Under the pieces are notes generated by a model, which was not told the DNA's origin, searched no databases, and was given only the letters and a program-made list of their open reading frames with translations. From positions 1 through 36,887 of the forward strand of contig NZ_CAMQAZ010000025.1 of NCBI RefSeq assembly GCF_946998835.1: a stretch of DNA of 36,887 nucleotides, given 5' to 3'. Made by a program: the position numbers and the translations under genes. The DNA comes from an uncultured Corynebacterium sp. (GTDB lineage Bacteria > Actinomycetota > Actinomycetes > Mycobacteriales > Mycobacteriaceae). Shown here in pieces: positions 16,165 to 22,935 of this stretch (position 1 is its first letter; the number at the start of each line of letters is the position of its first letter).

Positions 16165-17541
16165 TTACTCAGCGGAGGTGTCCTCAGCCTTGTCGGATTC
16201 AGCCTTCTCAGCCTCCGGCTCGACCTCACCGAAGTAGTCGTTCAGGTCGATGTCGTTGCCCTCGGTGTCCTTGGCGGAAGCCTTCAGGATCGAGGTGGCC
16301 AGTGCCTTGCCGCGGCGAACGTCTGCGAACAGGTTGCCGAGCTGACCAGACTGCTGAATCTGCTGGATGAACTGGTTCGGGTCCATGCCGTAGGACTGAG
16401 CAGTGAACAGGATGTGGTCGGTGAGCTCCTGCTGGGAGACATCCGGCTGGATTTCCTCAGCCAGAGCGTCCAGGAACAGCTGGGTGCGGACAGCTTCCTC
16501 AGCGGACTTCTTGGAGTCCTCGTCGAATTGCTCGCGGGTGGTGCCCTGAGCCTCCAGCATGGAGTTCAGAACCTTCTCGTCACCGCCGAACTGGCCCAGC
16601 AGCTGCTGCAGCTGGCCCTCGACCTGCTCCTTGACAACACCTTCTGGCAGAGCGATGGTGGTCTGCTCCATTGCGGCAGCCAGGACCTTGTCGCGGACCT
16701 GCTGGGCCTGCTCACCCTTCTTGGTGTTCTCGACCTGGCGGGCCAGGTCTTCCTTCAGCTCGTCGATGGTGTCGAACTCGGAAGCCATCTGAGCGAAGTC
16801 GTCGTCAGCTTCCGGCAGCTCGCGGACCTTGACGGACTGAACGGTAACGGTGACCTGAGCGTCCTCGCCCTCGTGCTCACCAGCGACCAGCTTGGTGGTG
16901 AATTCCTTGGACTCGCCCTGGGACAGGCCAACAACAGCCTCATCCAGGCCGTCAATCAGGTCGTCGGAGCCAACCTGGTAGGACAGGCCCTCGGTGGAAG
17001 CCTCTTCCAGCTCTTCACCGTCGATGGTGGCGGACAGGTCGATGGAGACGAAGTCATCCTTCTCAACTGCGCGCTCAACACCAGTCAGGGTGCCGAAACG
17101 AGCGAGCAGGTTCTCCAGCTCAGCCTCAACAGCAGCCTCGTCGGCGACCAGCGGGTCAACCTCAACTGCGATGTCCTCGAACTTCGGCAGCTCAATCTCC
17201 GGGCGGACATCGACCTCGGCGGTGAACTCGACGAGCTCTCCGTCTTCCAGCTTGGTGATGTCAACCTCAGGCTGACCAATAACCTTCAGCTCCTCCTCGC
17301 GGACGACCTCGTCGTAGCGGGACGGAACCATGTCGTTGAGCACCTGCTCCAGGATTGGGCCGCGGCCGAAGCGGGCCTCAATCAGCTTTGCCGGGGCCTT
17401 ACCCTTACGGAAGCCCGGAATCTGGACCTGCTGAGCCAGCGCCTTGTAAGCGTTGTCGAACTCTGGCTTCAGCTCGTCGAACGGGACCTCGACGGTAATC
17501 TTTACGCGGGTCTCATTGAGCTTCTCAACGGAAGACTTCAC
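16165..17541 (-). CDS. tig: Trigger factor
   Basis: Ribosome-bound chaperone and peptidyl-prolyl isomerase that meets nascent chains at the exit tunnel. The 458-aa product has the N-terminal ribosome-binding domain with the signature GFRKGK at 43-48, an FKBP-type middle domain around 150-245, and the helical chaperone C-domain. It ends in an acidic tail (EPEAEKAESDKAEDTSAE), common in actinobacterial trigger factors. The GTG at 17541 is chosen: it opens VKSSVEKLNETRV, has AGGAG 9 nt upstream, and longer readings run into tRNA-Pro. It lies 63 nt downstream of tRNA-Pro on the same strand. Confidence 0.96.
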   Translation of the reverse strand: MKSSVEKLNETRVKITVEVPFDELKPEFDNAYKALAQQVQIPGFRKGKAPAKLIEARFGRGPILEQVLNDMVPSRYDEVVREEELKVIGQPEVDITKLEDGELVEFTAEVDVRPEIELPKFEDIAVEVDPLVADEAAVEAELENLLARFGTLTGVERAVEKDDFVSIDLSATIDGEELEEASTEGLSYQVGSDDLIDGLDEAVVGLSQGESKEFTTKLVAGEHEGEDAQVTVTVQSVKVRELPEADDDFAQMASEFDTIDELKEDLARQVENTKKGEQAQQVRDKVLAAAMEQTTIALPEGVVKEQVEGQLQQLLGQFGGDEKVLNSMLEAQGTTREQFDEDSKKSAEEAVRTQLFLDALAEEIQPDVSQQELTDHILFTAQSYGMDPNQFIQQIQQSGQLGNLFADVRRGKALATSILKASAKDTEGNDIDLNDYFGEVEPEAEKAESDKAEDTSAE

Positions 17542-17600
17542 TGGTGCACTCTCCTGCAACTCGATGATTAATTCATAGACCACGGGAGTGCCCGTGATAC

Positions 17601-17677
17601 TGGTCGGGGTAGCGGGATTTGAACCCACGGCCTTCCGCTCCCAAAGCGGACGCGCTACCAAGCTGCGCCATACCCCG
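17601..17677 (-). tRNA. tRNA-Pro (TGG anticodon)
   Basis: On the minus strand the acceptor arms CGGGGTA/TACCCCG, D arm, anticodon loop TTTGGGA (anticodon TGG) between TCCGC/GCGGA, and T arm with GGTTCAAATCC all fold. Discriminator A and an encoded CCA (17603-17601) complete 77 nt. A small CACGGG/CCCGTG hairpin follows, without a T run, so read-through into tig is possible. Confidence 0.97.
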
Positions 17678-18251
17678 TATGCGTCATTCGAAACCTAGCA
17701 GAAGCCCTTCGGAGCATCTGCACCGGGGCCCTCATAGGCGCGAAATCGCGTTTCCACAACGGACCCGTATAGATTTACCTGACGTTTATTGAAATCACAA
17801 AACCACGCGTTCAACCAGGCCAATACTCTGTCTGAAAACGCTTTACGACGCCATCGAGAGCCAACCCGAAACTTTCACCGGTTTCATGAAAACCATGCAT
17901 ATCACAGGGCGTTTGCATCACCTCGGCACTGCTGGTGGCGGCCTCGTTTACTGCAAACACTCCATTCGTCGGCCGACTCCCCAAAGAAGCCTCTCAAACG
18001 ACTGCCCCTTTGTTGAGTCGTGTGACAGTGTAATCAACGGCTATATGCCTGTTTCACATACCCCACATTGCTTGGCTTTGAGTTTCTATTTTTCCCGGCC
18101 ACAGCCATTTTTCGTTTAAGACCTCGGGGCGCACTCCTGTGTCGATTTTTGTCTGTACGGCTTAACGGGTTAATATGCCTTGTACCAAGACGCAGTTTGG
18201 TTAGGTGCTATTGAGCATTCGCAATCGCATCCGAACCAGATTTTCGTTTAT
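17678..18251. other. Long intergenic region between tRNA-Pro and tRNA-Gly
   Basis: These 574 bp are less GC-rich than their surroundings and hold only short reading frames with no family resemblance and no good ribosome binding site. The promoters of tRNA-Pro (leftward) and tRNA-Gly (rightward) must lie near the two ends. I see no repeat, terminator or gene I can support. Confidence 0.4.
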
Positions 18252-18326
18252 GGGGATGTCGTATAGTGGCTAATACCTCAGCCTTCCAAGCTGAAGACGC
18301 GGGTTCGATTCCCGTCATCCCCTCCA
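18252..18326 (+). tRNA. tRNA-Gly (TCC anticodon)
   Basis: Acceptor arms GGGGATG/CATCCCC, anticodon loop CTTCCAA (anticodon TCC) between CAGC/GCTG, T arm with GGTTCGATTCC, discriminator T and encoded CCA at 18324-18326. A terminator follows 5 nt later. Confidence 0.97.
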
Positions 18327-18329
18327 CGT

Positions 18330-18360
18330 AACCGGGAGCAATGCTCCCGGTTTCTTGTTT
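18330..18360 (+). terminator. tRNA-Gly terminator
   Basis: ACCGGGAGC pairs with GCTCCCGGT around a 3-nt loop and is followed by TTTCTTGTTT. Confidence 0.85.
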
Positions 18361-18390
18361 CCTCTGTCGGGTCCCTGGGGGCGTAATGGA

Positions 18391-18444
18391 GGGTTAAGTG
18401 GGTTAAGGCTCAAAAAGTGTGGGTTAAAGGATAAAAGGGGTTAA
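18391..18444 (+). repeat. Four irregularly spaced GGGTTAA motifs
   Basis: GGGTTAA occurs at 18391, 18400, 18421 and 18438, with four G-runs on one strand in 54 nt. It lies between the tRNA-Gly terminator and repeat copy C. It could be degenerate repeat debris or protein sites; G-quadruplex loops would be long (6, 18 and about 13 nt). Confidence 0.5.
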
Positions 18445-18480
18445 TAGACAAAAGTGTGTCCGGTCAGCGTGTCGCCGGGT

Positions 18481-18692
18481 GGGCACCATTTGCTACTTTT
18501 CCCTACTTAGCCCTACATAGCCACCAATGCGAGTTAGTGACCGCGTTTATGTTCGGCAACCGCAGGCCAATGCAAGTTACTGACCGCGTTTATGACAAAA
18601 ATGGCCAGAAAAATGGCATGAAAGTGTCATAAACTCACACAGTTTCACATTTGCAGCCCGTGTTCACATGTGCATTCACATGTGCAGCCCGT
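18481..18692 (+). repeat. Dispersed intergenic repeat, copy C
   Basis: The most complete copy. Order: GGGCACCATTTGCTACTT and an AGCCC tract; two modules GAGTTAGTGACCGCG and AAGTTACTGACCGCG, 44 nt apart; arms GTTTATGACA (18588-18597) and TGTCATAAAC (18625-18634), which pair over 10 bp; two 12-nt direct repeats between them. Then come AGTTTCACATTTGCAGCCCG, a shortened unit and TTCACATGTGCAGCCCG. Both arms differ from copies A and B, but in a matching way, so pairing is kept. Confidence 0.85.
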
Positions 18693-18794
18693 AATTCTTG
18701 GTTAAAGGACATGAGCTGAGACCTGCCCCATAATGTGGCCGATGCCCGGGGCGGAAATTCCCCTGCCCCTCTGTTCAGGATCCAGTGCCGCGGG

Positions 18795-18800
18795 TACTCT
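18795..18800 (+). promoter_or_regulatory. -10 element of the small HTH gene, leaderless type
   Basis: TACTCT followed by exactly 7 nt and the ATG at 18808. No Shine-Dalgarno sequence precedes that ATG, which supports leaderless transcription and this start. Confidence 0.45.
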
Positions 18801-18807
18801 GGGCACC

Positions 18808-19041
18808 ATGAAACCAACCATTATCGATGCCGATACTGGACACGAACTATGGACCGCGGTCGAATGCGCTGCCTTTTCCGGCACCGCACGCGGCACTTTT
18901 ACTAGCTACGCTGGCCGCAAAAAGGCGCCGGAGCCTGTCGCGAAGCTCCATGGGTTGACCCTGTGGGATTCCGAAGAGGTCCGCGAATGGCACGCCAATC
19001 GGAAGAGCCGCTCTAAGCGCGACGAATCCGCCGAGTCATAG
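18808..19041 (+). CDS. Small AlpA/excisionase-like helix-turn-helix protein
   Basis: A 77-aa protein beginning MKPTIIDADTGHELWTA. The stretch WTAVECAAFSGTARGTFTSY looks like the first helices of a MerR/AlpA-type winged helix. The later LWDSEEVREWHANR is the typical wing and final helix of short excisionase-like or phage-type regulators. The last ~12 residues are basic and hydrophilic. The ATG at 18808 is preferred to an upstream ATG at 18733, which adds an unrelated Pro/Gly-rich stretch. The gene stands alone between repeat copy C and a strong terminator. No integrase or phage gene is nearby. Its target is unknown. Confidence 0.8.
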   Translation: MKPTIIDADTGHELWTAVECAAFSGTARGTFTSYAGRKKAPEPVAKLHGLTLWDSEEVREWHANRKSRSKRDESAES

Positions 19042-19070
19042 ATACCTACCCATAACCAATCATTTCCTGG

Positions 19071-19120
19071 TTCCCGAGCTGACATCTGCCGCATAGAGAT
19101 GTCAGCTCGGGAACTTTTTT
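19071..19120 (+). terminator. Terminator of the small HTH gene
   Basis: TTCCCGAGCTGACATCT pairs perfectly over 17 bp with AGATGTCAGCTCGGGAA, followed by CTTTTTTT. Strong intrinsic terminator. Confidence 0.92.
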
Positions 19121-19189
19121 CGTTCTACATGCGTTGTTTCAAGTAATTACTGGCAGTACCCGCAATTTTCCTTTTTGGAGGCCTAGCCC

Positions 19190-20062
19190 ATGGGGGCTTT
19201 AATCCTGATCGCTATTACCGTCGGCGGCGCAGTTATCATCGCGTCGATGGCTCAAAACCGTTCTAACAGGGCTTTCGATGCCCGCCAGGACAGTCAATTG
19301 GAAGACGCTGTCTTAGACGCCCGCCGATGGATTGAGCGACTGGGTTCACAGGTACTGAATCTGGCTGGCACGGATTCGGCTTCCACACAGGCTCTTGCTG
19401 ATGCATCCGAGCGTTACAACGCCGCGTCCTCGCAGATTTCTACTGCGCGCACCCCGGCACAGGCGCGAATGGCGCGCGAGTCCGCACTTGAGGGGCTGCA
19501 CTACATCAATGCGGCACGCGAGATTATGGGTCTGCCAGCGGGGCCGACGCTGCCACCGCTTGAAGGCCAGAAGGCTGCTGGTTCTGTGACCGAAACTCGC
19601 ACCATTGAGCACGAAGGCCACTCGGTGACCGCCTCTCCATACGCCACCCCGGACACTCCGAACTACTACCCCGGTGGCCGTGTCGCAGGTCGCCCTGTTC
19701 CTGCCGGTTGGTACTCCGAACCATGGTGGAAGTCCGCGCTGCGAACCGGTGTCTGGACCGCTGGTTCGATGCTGCTGTTCTCGACCCTCTTCCACGGCAT
19801 GTCCGGTGTCGCCTACGGCGCTGATGAGTTCGCCAGCGGCATGGGCACTGGCGCAGATGACTTCGGCGGCACCGAGGACTTTGGTGCAGATGACTTCGGT
19901 GGCGACGATTTCGGCGGCGACGGCCTTAGCGGAGGCGACTTCGGTAGCGGTGCCGCTGATGCCGGCGACGCAGGCGACGGCGGAGGTTTCTTCGACGGTC
20001 TCTTCGGCGGCGGCGATGGTGGCGGTTTCTTCGATGGCGGCTTTGACGGCTTCGGCGAATAG
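19190..20062 (+). CDS. Membrane protein with Gly/Asp/Phe-rich tail, function unknown
   Basis: I do not recognise this 290-aa protein. The ATG at 19190 has GGAGG 8 nt upstream. Residues 3-21 (ALILIAITVGGAVIIASMA) form an N-terminal membrane anchor. Residues about 25-115 are helical, rich in Ala/Arg/Asp, possibly coiled coil. Residues 116-180 are Pro/Gly-rich. A second hydrophobic segment lies near 186-208. The last ~75 residues are an acidic, Gly- and Phe-rich low-complexity tail built from DDFGG-like repeats and GGGFFDG units. Such tails occur in TPM- and YgcG-like envelope proteins, but no catalytic domain is visible. It sits alone between two strong terminators. Confidence 0.8.
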   Translation: MGALILIAITVGGAVIIASMAQNRSNRAFDARQDSQLEDAVLDARRWIERLGSQVLNLAGTDSASTQALADASERYNAASSQISTARTPAQARMARESALEGLHYINAAREIMGLPAGPTLPPLEGQKAAGSVTETRTIEHEGHSVTASPYATPDTPNYYPGGRVAGRPVPAGWYSEPWWKSALRTGVWTAGSMLLFSTLFHGMSGVAYGADEFASGMGTGADDFGGTEDFGADDFGGDDFGGDGLSGGDFGSGAADAGDAGDGGGFFDGLFGGGDGGGFFDGGFDGFGE

Positions 20063-20113
20063 GCCACCGCCTTCCTGCTAGTCCCCGTTATCTCCCCTAG
20101 CCCTGGCACAACA

Positions 20114-20159
20114 AAACCCGGTCAGACCTCCCACGATAGGAAAGGCTGACCGGGTTTTT
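20114..20159 (+). terminator. Terminator after the Gly/Asp/Phe-rich membrane gene
   Basis: AAACCCGGTCAG pairs with CTGACCGGGTTT around a ~20-nt loop, followed by TTG. It lies 51 nt past the stop, in the convergent spacer with rpiB, and may serve both strands. Confidence 0.8.
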
Positions 20160-20241
20160 GTGGTTACTTACCCTCCGTGACCGTCGTCAAGCGAGAACGG
20201 CATCAAGCAAAACGGCGTGGAGGGGAAAAGACGGTGAGCGC

Positions 20242-20715
<474 letters not shown>

Positions 20716-20722
20716 GGCAGCA

Positions 20723-20728
20723 AGTTTA
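20723..20728 (-). promoter_or_regulatory. rpiB -10 element, leaderless type
   Basis: TAAACT on the minus strand, 7 nt before the rpiB ATG. Confidence 0.5.
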
Positions 20729-20801
20729 GCGGTTCCCACGGATTCAACGGTGTCTGCACCCGTTTTAGGTATTGCTTGACGACGTCCCCTGCGCAGCCGA
20801 A

Positions 20802-20807
20802 TAGGGT
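20802..20807 (+). promoter_or_regulatory. Possible -10 of the radical SAM gene
   Basis: TAGGGT lies 5 nt before the GTG at 20813, slightly closer than in the other leaderless candidates. A TTGACG upstream has a spacing of 20 nt, which is long for a -35. Confidence 0.35.
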
Positions 20808-20812
20808 GAAAA

Positions 20813-22150
20813 GTGACTGTTTTGCAGTCTCAGCATGTCTTCGAAACCGGAAATTGGGTGCTTTTTACCGTGTCTCCTGCGCCGCAAGCTCACTTCCAAG
20901 TCGATCCGGAAGCTCATGGCTCCCGTGGGAATCATCACGCACCGGTGGTGCGAACGGTTCGACATGACATTAATAAAAAGCCATTTATTGTCATTTGGGA
21001 GGTCACTCGGGCTTGTGGCCTAGTCTGCAAGCACTGCCGTGCGGATGCGCAACATGAGCCGCATCCACTTCAGCTTTCGACTGCCGAAGGCAAGGTGTTG
21101 TTGGAGACCTTGGCGTCGTATAGCAAGCCGAAGCCGCTTGTGGTGCTCACCGGCGGTGATCCGTTTGAGCGTGATGACCTGGAAGAATTGGTGCGATTCG
21201 GCACCGAGCACGGTCTGAATATGTCGCTGTCGCCATCGGTGACGCCGCGGCTGACGCCGGAGCGGATTCAGTCGTTGCGAGAGGCTGGCGGTAAGGCGAT
21301 GTCGATGTCGCTCGATGGCGCGACCGCCCAGACCCATGATAAGTTCCGTGGTTTTTCAGGCACTTTTGAAAAGACGCTGGAGATGGCTCCGCACATCAAC
21401 GAGGCCGGTTACCGACTGCAGATCAACTCGACCCTGACCAAGGGAAATATCCATGAGGCACCAGCGCTGCTGAAGACGGTCATGGAGATGCAAGCCAAGA
21501 TGTGGTACGTCTTTTTCCTCGTCCCCACTGGTCGCGGTGCGGATTTAGGCGCTTTGTCGCCGGAGGAACGCGAGGACGTTCTGCACTGGTTGTCAGATGT
21601 GTCCAACCGAATTGCCATTAAGACGACGGAGGCGCCGCAGTATCGGCGCGTCGTCATGCAGCAGGAGGAAGCGAAGGAAAAGGGGCTGCCACCCTATGAG
21701 GGCGGCGAGCTCTACCACTACTTGACGGAGGAAACGACTAAGCTGCTCGGCGCTGTACCGGAAAAGCCACGCCGACCGCGCTCCCCGATGGCCGTCAATT
21801 CTGGTTCCGGTTTTGCCTTCATTGACCATATCGGCGATGTCTACCCCAATGGTTTCCTGCCGTTGCACTGCGGCAATGTGAAGGCCACACCATTCCAGGA
21901 AATCTATTCAAACTCACCGGCGTTCAAAGCCCTTCGCGACCCGGACAATTGGCACGGCAAGTGCAGCGTCTGTGAATACCACAGCGTCTGTGGTGGATCC
22001 CGGTCCACTGCCTATGCACTGACCGGGGATTACACCGCATCCGACCCGACCTGTATCTACATTCCGCCGCGGTGGGCTGCGATGAGCGAAGAAGAACGGC
22101 AGGCTTCCACCGGGCAGAATGCTGAAGCTGGGGCGGGTCAGCTTTCTTAG
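20813..22150 (+). CDS. Radical SAM/SPASM protein, AhbD-like
   Basis: A 445-aa protein with the radical SAM cluster motif Cys68-x3-Cys72-x2-Cys75 in VTRACGLVCKHCRADA, then VLTGGDPFERDDL (glycine-rich SAM-binding strand). A C-terminal SPASM-type region has further Cys residues (LHCGN, GKCSVCEYHSVCGG, DPTC) for auxiliary Fe-S clusters. The pattern resembles the TIGR04053 group, related to AhbD and NirJ, which act on heme precursors or peptides. The real substrate is unknown. The GTG at 20813 gives ~45 residues before the conserved VRHDINKKPFIVIWEVTRAC block, so a later GTG start is possible. Its stop overlaps the stop of the convergent gene by 4 bp. Confidence 0.88.
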   Translation: MTVLQSQHVFETGNWVLFTVSPAPQAHFQVDPEAHGSRGNHHAPVVRTVRHDINKKPFIVIWEVTRACGLVCKHCRADAQHEPHPLQLSTAEGKVLLETLASYSKPKPLVVLTGGDPFERDDLEELVRFGTEHGLNMSLSPSVTPRLTPERIQSLREAGGKAMSMSLDGATAQTHDKFRGFSGTFEKTLEMAPHINEAGYRLQINSTLTKGNIHEAPALLKTVMEMQAKMWYVFFLVPTGRGADLGALSPEEREDVLHWLSDVSNRIAIKTTEAPQYRRVVMQQEEAKEKGLPPYEGGELYHYLTEETTKLLGAVPEKPRRPRSPMAVNSGSGFAFIDHIGDVYPNGFLPLHCGNVKATPFQEIYSNSPAFKALRDPDNWHGKCSVCEYHSVCGGSRSTAYALTGDYTASDPTCIYIPPRWAAMSEEERQASTGQNAEAGAGQLS

Positions 22151-22791
22151 TCGAAGCGCGGATCCTCAGTGCGGGAGCGCTTGATTTCGAAGAAGTACGG
22201 GTAGCTGGCGACGGCCACCGAGCCGTCGAAAATCTTGCCCGCTTCTTCGCCCCGCGGGATGCGGGTCAGCACCGGACCGAAGAATGCAACGTCGTTGAGC
22301 TTGACCACCGGAGTGCCGACGTCGTTGCCGACCTCCTTCATGGCCTCTGCGTGGTTTTCACGCATGAGCTCATCAAACTCGGTGGTCAGAGCCTGGGTCA
22401 GACGCTCTTCCGGCAGTCCAACCTCTGCGAGGGATTCCTTAATCAGCTCGTCGAATGCGTGCGCCGGCTCGTCGACATGCGCGTGGCGGTCGATGCGGTT
22501 TTCGTTGTGAACCTTCGTACCCAGCGCGGTGTAAAGCTTGTCGACGGCCTCCTGACCATCCTGGGAGAACACTGCATTGAACAGGCGTGCCGGGGTCCAG
22601 TTGCACTGCATCATGAACTTGTACTCTTCCGGCAGCTCGTCGCGGCCTTCATTGAGTACCGACAGGCTCATCGGCTTCCACTCGACCTCGATGTCACGGA
22701 CCTTTTCGACTTCCTTAATCCAGCGCGACGTCACCCAGCAAAACGGGCAGGACACGTCGAAGTAGAAAGTGACCTTGTCTCGATTGCTCAT
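22147..22791 (-). CDS. DsbA-family mycothiol-dependent nitroreductase-like protein (Rv2466c type)
   Basis: A thioredoxin-fold protein of 214 aa with the active-site motif Cys15-Pro-Phe-Cys18 near the N-terminus (FYFDVSCPFCWVTSRW), followed by the helical insertion of DsbA-like oxidoreductases. It closely resembles the actinobacterial family of M. tuberculosis Rv2466c, which uses mycothiol to reduce substrates and responds to oxidative stress. The cis-Pro loop is GTPVVKL. The ATG at 22791 has AGGAGG 8 nt upstream, one of the best ribosome binding sites in the window. It sits next to pepN as in mycobacteria. Its stop overlaps the radical SAM stop on the other strand. Confidence 0.9.
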   Translation of the reverse strand: MSNRDKVTFYFDVSCPFCWVTSRWIKEVEKVRDIEVEWKPMSLSVLNEGRDELPEEYKFMMQCNWTPARLFNAVFSQDGQEAVDKLYTALGTKVHNENRIDRHAHVDEPAHAFDELIKESLAEVGLPEERLTQALTTEFDELMRENHAEAMKEVGNDVGTPVVKLNDVAFFGPVLTRIPRGEEAGKIFDGSVAVASYPYFFEIKRSRTEDPRFD

Positions 22792-22923
22792 GTGAAAGTC
22801 CTCCTAAATCATTGATTGACTTATCAACGACTATAGGGAGGAATTTTTCGGCTCGCATGCATGAATGCTTCCGCCTCTTCGGCCAAGCCCACAACTGGAC
22901 GATTCCCAATCCGAGGTCGTGGT

Positions 22924-22929
22924 TACACT
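22924..22929 (+). promoter_or_regulatory. pepN -10 element, leaderless type
   Basis: TACACT lies 6 nt before the pepN ATG at 22936, with no Shine-Dalgarno between them. Confidence 0.5.
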
Positions 22930-22935
22930 TGTCGC

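Noticed and set aside
16156..17571. 471-codon plus-strand frame over tig
   Set aside because: Antisense shadow of trigger factor, Leu-rich because of the Glu/Gln/Lys-rich true frame.
17789..18119. Two short plus-strand frames between tRNA-Pro and tRNA-Gly
   Set aside because: Overlapping frames of 75-77 codons without ribosome binding sites, -10 spacing or protein-like composition.
18733..18807. Upstream ATG for the small HTH protein
   Set aside because: It would add 25 Pro/Gly/Ser-rich residues unlike the family and run through the likely -10 element at 18795-18800.
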